Shown: positions 1-8,795, numbered from the stretch's first letter. The stretch: DNA of 64,000 bases from Rhodospirillales bacterium (GCA_023898785.1 CP060239.1:496001-560000); one strand, 5' to 3'. The notes: generated by a model from the sequence alone, not told the origin. A program made the numbers and translations.

Positions 1-195
1 TATGTTGAAGTTCGCTATGACGATGAGCTTAAACGCGTTGTTTATGAGCCTGTGAAACTGTCTCAGGATTTCCGCCAGTTTGATGCATTATCGCCGTGGG
101 AAGCAATGACCGATGTGCAGCTTTCCGGTGATAAGAAGGCGGCTATTCCTGCGCATGGCTGGAAGGCGTCAAAAGAGGGGCGTGGTGCGGGATGA
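1..195 (+). CDS. nuoC: NADH-quinone oxidoreductase subunit C, 3' end only (partial)
   Basis: The window opens inside a frame that runs without a stop for 64 codons and ends in TGA at 193-195. The encoded tail includes YDDELKRVVYEP, SQDFRQFDALSPWE and then a Lys/Ala-rich end, which matches the C-terminal part of the 30-kDa peripheral-arm subunit of complex I. That part ends in a conserved block with R-F-D followed by the SPWE-type motif. Its stop overlaps the nuoD start by four bases (ATGA), as expected for translational coupling. nuoA, nuoB and the 5' part of nuoC would lie just outside the window. The identity rests on this tail and on the position before nuoD. Confidence 0.9.
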   Translation, partial: YVEVRYDDELKRVVYEPVKLSQDFRQFDALSPWEAMTDVQLSGDKKAAIPAHGWKASKEGRGAG

Positions 196-1400
196 GCGCA
201 GAAAAACGAGATATAGATATTGTCGAAGAGACGCAGATCAAGCCCTATACAATGAATTTCGGGCCGCAGCATCCGGCTGCGCATGGGGTTTTGCGGCTTG
301 TTCTGGAAATGGAAGGCGAGATTGTCGAGCGGGCGGATCCGCATATTGGTCTGCTTCATCGGGGCACGGAAAAGCTGATCGAGCATAAGACCTATACGCA
401 GGCGATGCCGTATTTTGATCGTCTGGATTATGTGTGTCCCTTGAATCAGGAGCATGCGTTTGTTCTGGCGACGGAAAAGCTGCTGGGGATCAGCGTGCCC
501 AAGCGGGGGCAATATATTCGAGTGCTGTTTGCCGAGCTGAGCCGTGTGATTAATCACATATTCAATATTACAACTTTTGCTCTGGATGTGGGAGCTGTGA
601 CCCCGGCGCTATGGGGGTTCGAAGAACGCGAGAAGGGCATGGAGTTTTGTGAGCGGGCCTGCGGGGCGCGGTTGCATGCGAATTATTTCCGCACCGGCGG
701 TGTATCGCAGGATCTTCCGGCGGGGCTTCTGGACGATATGCTGGAGTGGGTTGAAGAATTGCCGAAATTCCTGACCGATCTGGAAACGTTGCTTACGGAT
801 AACCGCGTTTTCAAGCAGCGCACGGTGGATATTGGTATTGTTTCGAAGGACCAGGCGCTGAATTGGGGCTTTGTCGGGCCGATGCTGCGCGCTTCCGGTG
901 TGGTGTGGGATTTGCGCAAGAACCAGCCTTATGATTCATATGAAGATTTTGATTTCGATATTCCAGTTGGGAAGACCGGGGATTGTTATGCGCGCTATCT
1001 GGTGCGGATGGCCGAGATTTATGAATCTCTGAAAATTATGAAACAGGCGATTGAAAAGATGCCGGACGGGCCGAGCCGCGTCAATGATTACAAGGTTGCG
1101 CCGCCGCCGCGCGGCGAGATGAAATCTTCGATGGAGGCGATGATCCATCACTTTAAGCTGTTTAGTGAGGGCTTTCATGTGCCGGCAGGGGAGACCTATA
1201 CAGCCGTGGAAGCCCCCAAAGGCGAGTTCGGCGTGTATCTGGTGAGTGACGGGACGAACAGGCCTTATAGATGCCGCATTCGCGCCCCGGGCTTTGCGCA
1301 TTTGCAGGCGCTTGATTTTATGAGCAAGGGGCATCAGCTGGCCGATACGGTGGCGATTATCGGCAGCCTCGATATTGTGTTTGGGGAGATTGATCGTTAG
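192..1400 (+). CDS. nuoD: NADH-quinone oxidoreductase subunit D (49-kDa)
   Basis: NuoD forms, with NuoB, the quinone-reducing end of the peripheral arm of complex I on the cytoplasmic face of the inner membrane. The 402-residue product has the family's usual length. Near residue 25 it carries the diagnostic FGPQHPAAHGVLRL block, whose His and nearby residues line the quinone cavity. It keeps the LYRTPFE-type and RAPGFAHLQAL regions and ends in the conserved IVFGEIDR. The ATG overlaps the nuoC stop (ATGA), and nuoE starts on the base after the nuoD stop, so the two are tightly coupled. No defect is visible. The subunit is the equivalent of a NiFe-hydrogenase large subunit without the metal-binding cysteines. 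Identity is secure. Confidence 0.98.
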   Translation: MSAEKRDIDIVEETQIKPYTMNFGPQHPAAHGVLRLVLEMEGEIVERADPHIGLLHRGTEKLIEHKTYTQAMPYFDRLDYVCPLNQEHAFVLATEKLLGISVPKRGQYIRVLFAELSRVINHIFNITTFALDVGAVTPALWGFEEREKGMEFCERACGARLHANYFRTGGVSQDLPAGLLDDMLEWVEELPKFLTDLETLLTDNRVFKQRTVDIGIVSKDQALNWGFVGPMLRASGVVWDLRKNQPYDSYEDFDFDIPVGKTGDCYARYLVRMAEIYESLKIMKQAIEKMPDGPSRVNDYKVAPPPRGEMKSSMEAMIHHFKLFSEGFHVPAGETYTAVEAPKGEFGVYLVSDGTNRPYRCRIRAPGFAHLQALDFMSKGHQLADTVAIIGSLDIVFGEIDR

Positions 1401-2060
1401 ATGAAAAAACCGTTTGAATTGCATGCTGATTATCAGCCGGATAGCTTTGAATTTAATAAAGCGTATCAGAAGCGTGTTGATGAGGCGATCTCGCTGTATC
1501 CCAAGGGCAGGCAGCAATCGGCGGTGATGCCTTTGCTGGATCTGGCGCAGCGTCAGGTGGGTGAAGAGGGCGCGAAGGCGAAGCCGCCCTATGGTGGGTG
1601 GATTCCGCGCGCGGCGATGGATAAGATTGCAGAAATCCTCGATATGGCGCCGATCAAGGTTTACGAGGTGGCGACGTTTTATTCCATGTATAACACTGCG
1701 CCAGTGGGGAAGTATCTGGTGCAGATTTGCGGGACGACGCCGTGCTGGCTGTGCGGGAGTGATAATATTATCAAGACCTGTACGAAGCATTTGAGTATCG
1801 GTATGGGCGAGACCACGAAGGACGGCAAATTTACCTTGATGGAGGTTGAATGCCTTGGCGCGTGTGTGAATGCGCCGATGGTGCAGATCAATGATGATTA
1901 TTACGAGGATCTGACCGAGGGGAGCATGAAGGAAATTCTTGATATGCTGGCCGAGGATATGAAGCCGAAAATTGGTTCACAAAAGGCACGTAAAGCCTCG
2001 ATGGCGCTATCCGGACCGACGACTCTTAAAGAGCGGGCAAAAAAGGCGGGAGTGGCTTAA
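1401..2060 (+). CDS. nuoE: NADH-quinone oxidoreductase subunit E (24-kDa, 2Fe-2S)
   Basis: NuoE belongs to the NADH-dehydrogenase module and carries the off-path [2Fe-2S] cluster N1a. The four ligands are visible as Cys110 and Cys115 (ICGTTPCWLCG) and Cys151 and Cys155 (VECLGACVNAP), with the spacing of the thioredoxin-like ferredoxin fold. An N-terminal helical bundle (residues about 20-90) ends in VYEVATFYSMY, a family signature. The 219 residues include a C-terminal tail of about 35 residues rich in Lys and Ala, which is common in alphaproteobacterial NuoE and absent from the E. coli protein. The ATG follows the nuoD stop directly and the nuoF ATG follows its own stop directly, so the D-E-F block has no intergenic bases. 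Confidence 0.98.
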   Translation: MKKPFELHADYQPDSFEFNKAYQKRVDEAISLYPKGRQQSAVMPLLDLAQRQVGEEGAKAKPPYGGWIPRAAMDKIAEILDMAPIKVYEVATFYSMYNTAPVGKYLVQICGTTPCWLCGSDNIIKTCTKHLSIGMGETTKDGKFTLMEVECLGACVNAPMVQINDDYYEDLTEGSMKEILDMLAEDMKPKIGSQKARKASMALSGPTTLKERAKKAGVA

Positions 2061-3341
2061 ATGCTTAACGACGAAGACCGAATATTTACGAATATTTATG
2101 GCTGGGAGAGTTTTTCTCTTAAGCAGGCGCAGGCACGTGGAGATTGGGACAATACTAAGGCAATTTTGGCCAAGGGGCGGGACTGGATTATTGATGAGAT
2201 GAAGGCCTCCGGCTTGCGCGGGCGTGGTGGAGCAGGTTTTCCTACAGGGATGAAATGGTCTTTTATGCCTAAAGAATCGGATGGGCGGCCGCATTATCTG
2301 GTGGTGAATGCCGATGAGTCTGAGCCCGGAACTTGTAAAGATCGCGATATTTTACGCCATGAACCTCATAAATTGCTTGAAGGGTGTTTAGTTGCCGGTT
2401 TCGCGATGGGGGCGCATGCAGCGTACATCTATATTCGCGGGGAATTTCAGAATGAGGGTTCTGAAGTGATTAAGGCGATTAAAGAAGCCTATGCTGCTGG
2501 ATTGTTGGGGAAGAATGCCGCCGGGTCCGGTTGGGATTTTGATGTTGTTTTGCATCGCGGGGCCGGGGCTTATATTTGCGGCGAGGAAACCGCGTTGATT
2601 GAATCGATTGAAGGCAAGAAAGGCCAGCCGCGTAATAAGCCGCCGTTTCCGGCGATGGCGGGGCTGTATTCCTGTCCGACAACGGTGAATAATGTGGAAA
2701 CGATTGCGGTGGCGCCGACGATCTTACGCCGTGGAGGTTCGTGGTTCTCCGGGCTGGGCCGGAATGAGAAGAATGCCGGGACGAAGCTGTTTTGTATTTC
2801 GGGGCATGTGAACCAGCCATGCAATGTCGAAGAGGTTATGGGCATTCCGCTCAAAGAGCTGATTGAGAAGCATTGTGGCGGTGTGCGCGGCGGATGGGAT
2901 AATCTGCTGGCTGTGATACCGGGCGGGTCTTCGACGCCGATGTTGCCGAAAGAGATGTGTGAAAACTTGCATATGGATTTTGATTCCTTGCGTGAACTCG
3001 GTACTGGCCTTGGCACGGCGGGCGTTATTGTGATGGATAAGTCTACGGATGTGATCAAGGCAATTTGCCGATTGTCGCAGTTTTATATGCATGAGAGTTG
3101 CGGTCAATGTACGCCGTGTCGTGAAGGGACGGGCTGGGTCTGGCGCGTGATGAAGCGGATGGTGGCAGGCAATGCCAGCGTTGAAGAGATTGATATGCTG
3201 TTTGAGGTGACCAAGGAAATTGAAGGGCACACGATTTGTGCGCTGGGCGATGCGGCGGCCTGGCCGGTGCAGGGGTTGATCAAGCATTTTCGTTCCGAGA
3301 TGGAGCACAGAATTATGGAGTACCGTAAGGCGGCGGCTTAG
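2061..3341 (+). CDS. nuoF: NADH-quinone oxidoreductase subunit F (51-kDa, FMN and NADH site)
   Basis: NuoF binds NADH and FMN and passes electrons to the [4Fe-4S] cluster N3. The glycine-rich FMN/NADH loop GRGGAGFPTG is at residues 54-63. The second nucleotide region (VVNADESEPGTCKDRDI) follows, and the cluster ligands are Cys347, Cys350, Cys353 (ESCGQCTPCREGT) and Cys393 (HTICALGD). The length of 426 residues is typical. It is the last gene of the intact nuoCDEF block. In most alphaproteobacteria nuoG follows at once, but here nuoG lies 5.5 kb downstream beyond genes on both strands. No terminator is obvious after the stop, and a convergent small gene ends 10 bases later. Confidence 0.98.
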   Translation: MLNDEDRIFTNIYGWESFSLKQAQARGDWDNTKAILAKGRDWIIDEMKASGLRGRGGAGFPTGMKWSFMPKESDGRPHYLVVNADESEPGTCKDRDILRHEPHKLLEGCLVAGFAMGAHAAYIYIRGEFQNEGSEVIKAIKEAYAAGLLGKNAAGSGWDFDVVLHRGAGAYICGEETALIESIEGKKGQPRNKPPFPAMAGLYSCPTTVNNVETIAVAPTILRRGGSWFSGLGRNEKNAGTKLFCISGHVNQPCNVEEVMGIPLKELIEKHCGGVRGGWDNLLAVIPGGSSTPMLPKEMCENLHMDFDSLRELGTGLGTAGVIVMDKSTDVIKAICRLSQFYMHESCGQCTPCREGTGWVWRVMKRMVAGNASVEEIDMLFEVTKEIEGHTICALGDAAAWPVQGLIKHFRSEMEHRIMEYRKAAA

Positions 3342-3350
3342 GCTTTTGGC

Positions 3351-3572
3351 TTATTGTTGTGCATAGTCTGGTACGGGCGGTGTCATATCTTTTTCTGCGA
3401 TTTCAAATACAAAACTGTTATTGCTGTTATTATTATAGTCAGCGGTCAGTCCTTGTTCTTCTGCGGGTATGTCTGAAAGCGCTAAGGCTGTGATCAGAAC
3501 GGCTCCAGCGGCCAGAGCGCCAAACAGAGCCGTTATTCCACTTTGTTTATCTAATGGCGATCTTATTTCCAT
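3351..3572 (-). CDS. small single-pass membrane protein, unknown
   Basis: This 73-codon minus-strand frame lies between nuoF and an unknown plus-strand gene. The product has a short charged N-terminus (MEIRSPLDKQ), one hydrophobic segment at about residues 12-32 (ITALFGALAAGAVLITALAL) and then an acidic, Asn-rich tail (DYNNNSNNSF) ending in prolines. Lysine and arginine before the helix suggest the tail faces the periplasm. No family is recognised. Upstream of the ATG the minus strand reads GGGAACAAAAAA, a weak ribosome site. It could be a real accessory gene or a chance frame. The membrane helix and the absence of any competing gene in this stretch favour real coding. Confidence 0.5.
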   Translation of the reverse strand: MEIRSPLDKQSGITALFGALAAGAVLITALALSDIPAEEQGLTADYNNNSNNSFVFEIAEKDMTPPVPDYAQQ

Positions 3573-3684
3573 TTTTTTGTTCCCAATATTATGCTCGATA
3601 AAGTTGTTTGGAGTGGTTTTTACGTTATGTAATGTGTTTTGTCAATAAAAATGTATAATGTGCTATAAAATACACGGCTATTTG

Positions 3685-3713
3685 TTGACATAATTATGCC
3701 TGTTGTCTATGGT
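3685..3713 (+). promoter_or_regulatory. sigma-70-type promoter of the unknown gene at 3749
   Basis: A perfect TTGACA at 3685-3690 is followed after 17 bases by TATGGT at 3708-3713, a four-of-six match to the -10 consensus. Transcription would start about 30 bases before the ATG at 3749. The bases TGTTGACATAATT here recur exactly in the promoter at 14376. This is a consensus match by eye, not a mapped start. Confidence 0.55.
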
Positions 3714-3748
3714 TGCCAAGATTATGATCCTTGGGAAACGGAAACGTT

Positions 3749-4591
3749 ATGGATATTGATATTTCAAAGCTAAGAGAGCGTTATGAGCAGGCCTGTGCTA
3801 TTCGCGCCAATATGAAGACGTTGGTCGATGACCTTGCGGCTTATCCAGGGATGGGCTGTCAAAAGCATTCGGCTTTAGAAGCATTTAGTGAAGGGCTTTT
3901 GGGAAAGAGTGTTGATGATATTTCTATTGATACTCCGCAGGAGCTTCAAGACTTGTTGCCGGATATTTCTCAAGAAATTTGGGCGCGTCAGGCGGAGACA
4001 GTTTTGGATGATTATGCGGGGATTTTATATGCGAGACATTATAACCATATTTTGTTCCGAAAAGCGATGGGAGAAATTGTTAAAGATGCGCTTTTAAAAT
4101 CCGGACTATCTGCAGAGTTTATGGATACTCAAAAGGCATTTGATCAAAACCACTCCGAAGAAATTTCGCGTTTTCGGGAGGGGTTAGATATTCTTGAACG
4201 TGAGGCGGTACATAATCCTATGCTTTTTGAAAAAATCAGGGCAGGAAGAGCGGAGATAGCCGGTGACGTTCTTGCGTGTGATTATACGGAGGATAAGGAT
4301 GGTCTTAAAACGCTGATTACAGCTCTTGGGGCACGTTCAAAGATTTCTCTTGCGGAGATAGAGCTTTACGAGGCTTCGGCGCAAATTTCTTTTTTATATA
4401 TATTTGAGAGAAAGTGTGGTTTTGGTTTATATAATGGTCGTGAATCCAGGAGGAAATGGAACCGCGATCTCATGGGTATGTTAAAACGTGTTGACGAGGT
4501 TTTGGAAAAGGCTGGGGAAGAATTTGGCAGATTGAGCGTTGATTGTAATTCGGAGATTGTTCGGGATGATGATTCTTTTGAATTTGGCTAA
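3749..4591 (+). CDS. unknown mostly helical cytoplasmic protein
   Basis: This frame encodes 280 residues from the ATG at 3749, which has a purine-rich GGGAAACGGAAAC just upstream. A TTG at 3731 would add six residues but fits less well. No signal peptide or membrane segment is seen. The product looks almost entirely alpha-helical, with many charged heptad-like stretches (DISKLRERYEQA, FREGLDILEREA, MLKRVDEVLEKAGEEF) and a strongly acidic end (DDDSFEFG). I do not recognise a family or a catalytic motif. It lies in the insert that splits nuoF from nuoG and has its own good promoter, so it need not depend on nuo transcription. A frameshifted membrane-protein gene follows 85 bases later in the same direction. 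Confidence 0.7.
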   Translation: MDIDISKLRERYEQACAIRANMKTLVDDLAAYPGMGCQKHSALEAFSEGLLGKSVDDISIDTPQELQDLLPDISQEIWARQAETVLDDYAGILYARHYNHILFRKAMGEIVKDALLKSGLSAEFMDTQKAFDQNHSEEISRFREGLDILEREAVHNPMLFEKIRAGRAEIAGDVLACDYTEDKDGLKTLITALGARSKISLAEIELYEASAQISFLYIFERKCGFGLYNGRESRRKWNRDLMGMLKRVDEVLEKAGEEFGRLSVDCNSEIVRDDDSFEFG

Positions 4592-4676
4592 AGGTTTTTA
4601 AAATTGAGGAAGTTTTTGACTTCTGGAAAATATATTTATATGTTCTTTCTTAAGTTATGTGAAAAGAGGGTGAAAT

Positions 4677-5028
4677 ATGATAGAAAGCCGCGTTGAGGCG
4701 TTATCGGAGCGGAAACGGACTTGGCGGGCTCTTGCTAACAACAATGTAGTGAGGGGTCGGAGGTTTACGGCCGGGGCGGTTTTAAGCGTTATTGTGGCTG
4801 GGGGGGACTGCATATTCGGCTGTTGATGATTTTCGAAAGGCTGTGGTTTCCAACGATCATCAGGCCAGAAGCGCTTTAGTGAGCGGTGTCGTTAAGGGTA
4901 TAGGCGGCGTTGGTTTTCTTGGGCTTTCAGGGTTTTTTGGATTTTGGGCAAAGCGTCATTATGGGCGCGCGCGAAAGTATAAGAAACTTCTCTCTAGTGC
5001 TACTGAACTTACTCCTCGGCAGGATTGA
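4677..5028 (+). pseudogene. frameshifted small two-helix membrane protein gene
   Basis: An ATG at 4677, preceded by a good ribosome site (AGAGGGTG), opens a frame that stops at 4826 after 49 codons. A second frame, one base over, continues from the same place to TGA at 5028. The switch coincides with a run of seven G at 4800-4806. Removing one G joins the halves into a protein of 116 residues. It would have a basic N-terminus, a first hydrophobic segment spanning the junction (AGAVLSVIVAGGTAYSAV), a second one (GIGGVGFLGLSGFFGFW) and a basic tail. The continuous hydrophobic segment across the join supports a single original gene. The cause could be a sequencing error, a true mutation or slippage-based switching. 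No family is recognised. Confidence 0.65.
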
Positions 5029-5040
5029 TTTGATTAAACG

Positions 5041-5862
5041 TTAAGCGCTTTTTTTCTGCGCTATTTCGAAGTAGCGCGCGGCGTTGGTGAACAAAGCCAT
5101 GCCGTCGGCGGTTTCGTTTACTGCTTGGCCTTTGCGGCGGGCGGCATCCTTGATTTGCATATAATCATCGCGCTGGCTGGTGAACATGCCGCGTTCGGGG
5201 TGGGGCATGATGGTTAAAATGCGCCCGGTTTCATCGGTGATGGCGGCGATATCGCTGAGCGAGCCGTTGGGGTTGTAGGGGAATTCGCCATTGGCGGGCG
5301 TGCCGCCCGGTTTGATATATTGCGCGGCGATCTGGCTGTTATTCTGGAGGGTTTTGAGGGTGCCTTCATCCATCATAAAGCGGCCTTCGCCGTGGGCGAC
5401 GGGGAGGTGCATGTGCTCTATACCGCTGAGCCATGGGGAGCTTGAGGTGATTTTCAGGTCGATCCAGCGGCATTGATAGCGCGCAGTTTCATTGTATGTT
5501 ACGGCAATCTTGCGCTCGCCATAGGGGGTGCCCGTGGGCGGGTTGAGGCCGAGATTGGTGAGAATCTGACAGCCGTTGCATATGCCGATGGCCAGTGTGT
5601 CGCGCGCGATGAATTTTTGCAAAGGTTCCCACAATGCGAGTTTGAGTTTTTGCGCATAGGCGTTGCCGGCGCCGGTGTCATCGCCGTAGGAAAACCCGCC
5701 GGGGATAGCAAGAATTTCTGCCGTTTCCAGCTCCTTTGGGTTTTCGATCAGATCGTTAATGTGGCGGATTTGGCCTGAGAGGCCTGCATGTTCAAAACCG
5801 TGCAGGGTTTCTTCTTCACAGTTAAGGCCGTATCCGGCGAGTACGAGAACTTTAGCGCTCAT
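5041..5862 (-). CDS. purQ: phosphoribosylformylglycinamidine synthase, glutaminase subunit (PurQ)
   Basis: PurQ hydrolyses glutamine to feed ammonia to PurL in the fourth step of purine synthesis. The product is a class I glutamine amidotransferase with the nucleophile Cys95 in GICNGCQI and a C-terminal HPERG that supplies the His/Glu pair. The IPGGFSYGDD block near residue 53 is a PurQ signature. From the ATG at 5862 it has 273 residues, longer than the roughly 225-residue PurQ usual in alphaproteobacteria. It resembles the type that partners the long PurL. The purL stop and this ATG share one base (TAATG), and AAGGA lies upstream, so the pair is translationally coupled. An upstream in-frame TTG is less likely. 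Confidence 0.93.
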   Translation of the reverse strand: MSAKVLVLAGYGLNCEEETLHGFEHAGLSGQIRHINDLIENPKELETAEILAIPGGFSYGDDTGAGNAYAQKLKLALWEPLQKFIARDTLAIGICNGCQILTNLGLNPPTGTPYGERKIAVTYNETARYQCRWIDLKITSSSPWLSGIEHMHLPVAHGEGRFMMDEGTLKTLQNNSQIAAQYIKPGGTPANGEFPYNPNGSLSDIAAITDETGRILTIMPHPERGMFTSQRDDYMQIKDAARRKGQAVNETADGMALFTNAARYFEIAQKKSA

Positions 5863-8756
5863 TAGCAATTCCTTAGGGGCGCTTTATACGCCTCATCCAG
5901 TTTATCAATATCAACTTGTAATATATTCTTTATATTGAGTTTATTGCCGTAGGCAATATGACCTACAAACGTGCAATGCTCATAACCTTTAAAATTTTTC
6001 TCGAACTTGTCCTTGTCTTGCGGGGCGACGGTGACGAGGATGCGGCCGGTGCTTTCGGAGTACAGAAGTTTGTCGCTGCGCAGTTCGCTGTCGATAGTCG
6101 ACAGGTCAATATCCATGCCCATTTGCCCGGCGATGGCTTTTTTGGCCAAAGCTACGCCAAGGCCGCCATAGTTCAGCGCGTAGGCGGAGGCGATCAGGCG
6201 GTCGCGGGCGGCGCGGCCATAGAGTTTATAGAGGCGTAAGTTCTGGTGGCTGTTGGTTTCTGGGACGTTGTTGCCGAGATGGCCGAGATGGTCGTAATAT
6301 TCGGATGCTCCGCACTCATCCTTGGTTTCGCCGAGCAGGTAGACCAGATCGCCAACGGCTTTGGGAGCGAGATCGATGGAACGCTCAATATCGGGAATCA
6401 CACCGATGGAAGAAACCAGCAAGGTTGGCGGGGCCGAGATTTTGACTGGTTTACCGTTTTTATCAAAGCCTTTGAAGTCGTTGAACATTGAGTCTTTGCC
6501 GGAAATGAACGGGGTTTCGTATTTTACGGCCATCTCATAAATTGTTTCAACGGCGCGTTTGAGCTGCCCCAAGCGTTCGGGTTCATCTGAGCTGCACCAG
6601 CAGAAATTGTCGAGCAGGGCGAGTTGGTTCAGATCCACACCGGCGGCAACCGCGTTACGTACGGCGAGATCGAGGCCTGCGGCGGCCATGGCGGCAGTGT
6701 CGACGTCGCTGTAGCGCGGGAAGAGGCCTTGGGAGAGGACAATGCCTTTGTTGCTGGTTAAAACAGGCCGAGTGATTGAGGTTTCAGCGTAAACGCGTCC
6801 TGGGCCTTGTAACGGTCCCATAACGGCGGAGCCCTGCACGTTATGGTCATATTGGGTTGAGATGAATTCTTTTGAACAGATATTCAAACGGCCCAGCATA
6901 TTCAGCAATGCGCTTTCATGGGCGCTGGGTTCATTAATATCCGGTTCATCATTACCGCCGCGGGTGAAATTGGTTGCAAGCGGGGTTTCAGGATTGCCGT
7001 CATGGAGGAAGTCCATATCCATATCCATGATGGTTTCGCCTTGATAGGTGATTTTTGCGCGGCCATCATCGGTGTAGATGCCAACAACGGTTGCTTCAAC
7101 GCCCCGCTTAGCAAAGAGTTCAATGATTTTATCAACATTTTCGGGCGGTACGGCCATGGTCATGCGTTCTTGTGATTCGCTGATCCAGATTTCCCATGGG
7201 GCCATACCAGGGTATTTTAGCGGTACTTTATCCAGTTCAACATGGAAGCCGCCGGAGCCTTCAGCCATTTCACCGATGGAAGAAGACATGCCGCCTGCGC
7301 CGTTATCGGTAATCGCGCTGTAGAGCCCCATATCACGGATTTCTTTGATAATAGCGTCGGACATTTTTTTCTGCGTGATGGGGTCGCCGATTTGGACGGC
7401 GGTGGCAGGGGAGCCTTCATCGAGTGCCACGGAAGAAAATGTTGCGCCGTGGATGCCGTCGCGGCCAACTCTGCCGCCTGCGACAACGATTTTATCGCCG
7501 GGGTTTGCGCATTTTTCGTGGCCAGGTTTCCCGTTGATTTCGCGCGGGATGAGGCCGATTGTTCCCACGAAAACCAAAGGCTTTCCGACGAAGCGATCAT
7601 CAAAGGTCACAAAGCCTTGCGGGGTGGGGATGCCGGACTGGTTGCCGCCTGCTTCTACACCGTCAATCACGCCTTTCATGATAGTTTCAGGGGATAGCAC
7701 GGGGATTGTGCATTTTTGATCACGGTAATATTCCGACGAAGTGCGCGGGTCGGCGAGGCAAAATCCGTAACGATTGATGATAGGTTTGGCCCCTTGGCCG
7801 AAGCCGATGCAGTCGCGGTTGACGCCGACGATTCCGGTGATTGCGCCGCCGAACGGGTCGAGGGCGGAAGGGGAGTTGTGCGTTTCAACCTTGTCGGTGA
7901 TGAGGTATTCATCATCGAAAATAATGCCGCCGGCGTTATCGGAAAAGACCGAAACGCAAATGTCATTATCGCCTTTAGCGGCGCGGATTTCTTTGGTGGC
8001 GCGCTTGATAAAGCCTTTGTAAAGACCGTCGGCAATATCGTCGATAGGGGAGGCAAAAATCGTGTGTTTGCAGTGCTCGGACCATGTTTGCGCAATGGTT
8101 TCGAGTTCGATGTCTGTGATGGTTTTGCCGTTATAGTGCTTTTGTATGGCTTTCATATAAACCAGAGGGAGACCGAGGGGGCCTCGATTTTGGATTCCCT
8201 TTTGGCTGATCTCCATGAGTTGTTCGTCATCCAAATCATTGAGGTCAATTGCGTCGGCTGCTGCGCTGCTTGTTGAATCAAGCGTGACGCGAGGGATGAC
8301 GGCGTCCATTCCGCCATCGGCTTTGAATTTTTCAGCGCTTTTGATGGAAGCACGTTGAATCAGATTGTTGGAAAGGCTTTGCGAAAGTTCTTCGATATCG
8401 CTTTGCTTAAGGTCGCCTTTGATGAGATATAGGCGGGAAGAGAAGCACTCATTGTCGTTTTCGGCTCCGGCCAGTTTTAGCAATTCTGCGGCGGTGTGGC
8501 CGACATTGTCGGTAACGCCGGGCAGATATCCGATTTCCAGGGCCCAGTCGAAATCATCGGGGAGGGAGCCGATTTTCTGAGTCACAGGGTTGGCAAGGCT
8601 GGATTGAAAGCTGTCATTGGCGGCGGCCGGGTGTTCGCTGGTGTAAACATCGACCACGCGCACTTGCGCGGTTTTGCCTTGGTGCTTTAAGATTTTTTCC
8701 AGTGTTTTTGCGCGCCCGTCTTCCGGTGAGGCTAGAACTTCAATGCGAGTGGTCAT
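5862..8756 (-). CDS. purL: phosphoribosylformylglycinamidine synthase, long PurL type
   Basis: PurL converts FGAR to FGAM using ATP and ammonia supplied by PurQ. The product has 964 residues, against about 740 for the usual small PurL. The extra N-terminal part (about 200 residues, starting MTTRIEVLASPEDGRAKTL) appears to include a PurS-like region, so no separate purS is needed here. The conserved AQTWSEHCKHTIF block, the DKVETHNSPSALDPFGGA block and the SGKDSMFND segment identify two AIRS-like halves. The pair purL-purQ is transcribed opposite to nuo and sits between nuoF and nuoG. From memory, PurL of this length class is more familiar from delta-type proteobacteria, so transfer is possible. 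Identity is secure, but origin is an inference. Confidence 0.93.
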   Translation of the reverse strand: MTTRIEVLASPEDGRAKTLEKILKHQGKTAQVRVVDVYTSEHPAAANDSFQSSLANPVTQKIGSLPDDFDWALEIGYLPGVTDNVGHTAAELLKLAGAENDNECFSSRLYLIKGDLKQSDIEELSQSLSNNLIQRASIKSAEKFKADGGMDAVIPRVTLDSTSSAAADAIDLNDLDDEQLMEISQKGIQNRGPLGLPLVYMKAIQKHYNGKTITDIELETIAQTWSEHCKHTIFASPIDDIADGLYKGFIKRATKEIRAAKGDNDICVSVFSDNAGGIIFDDEYLITDKVETHNSPSALDPFGGAITGIVGVNRDCIGFGQGAKPIINRYGFCLADPRTSSEYYRDQKCTIPVLSPETIMKGVIDGVEAGGNQSGIPTPQGFVTFDDRFVGKPLVFVGTIGLIPREINGKPGHEKCANPGDKIVVAGGRVGRDGIHGATFSSVALDEGSPATAVQIGDPITQKKMSDAIIKEIRDMGLYSAITDNGAGGMSSSIGEMAEGSGGFHVELDKVPLKYPGMAPWEIWISESQERMTMAVPPENVDKIIELFAKRGVEATVVGIYTDDGRAKITYQGETIMDMDMDFLHDGNPETPLATNFTRGGNDEPDINEPSAHESALLNMLGRLNICSKEFISTQYDHNVQGSAVMGPLQGPGRVYAETSITRPVLTSNKGIVLSQGLFPRYSDVDTAAMAAAGLDLAVRNAVAAGVDLNQLALLDNFCWCSSDEPERLGQLKRAVETIYEMAVKYETPFISGKDSMFNDFKGFDKNGKPVKISAPPTLLVSSIGVIPDIERSIDLAPKAVGDLVYLLGETKDECGASEYYDHLGHLGNNVPETNSHQNLRLYKLYGRAARDRLIASAYALNYGGLGVALAKKAIAGQMGMDIDLSTIDSELRSDKLLYSESTGRILVTVAPQDKDKFEKNFKGYEHCTFVGHIAYGNKLNIKNILQVDIDKLDEAYKAPLRNC

Positions 8757-8795
8757 ATACTTTTAAACTAACTGTTGATCTTGGCTTTCGCGCAG

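Noticed and set aside
936..1790. Minus-strand open frame of 284 codons opposite nuoD and nuoE
   Set aside because: It crosses two secure genes, is rich in Arg and His from reversed codons, and has no start signals.
3731..3748. TTG start extending the unknown gene at 3749 by six codons
   Set aside because: The ATG at 3749 has the better purine-rich upstream site, and the added residues look unstructured.
5029..5040. Rho-independent terminator between the frameshifted gene and purQ
   Set aside because: AAGCGCTT followed by T residues is only a minimal palindrome, and most of it lies inside the purQ end.
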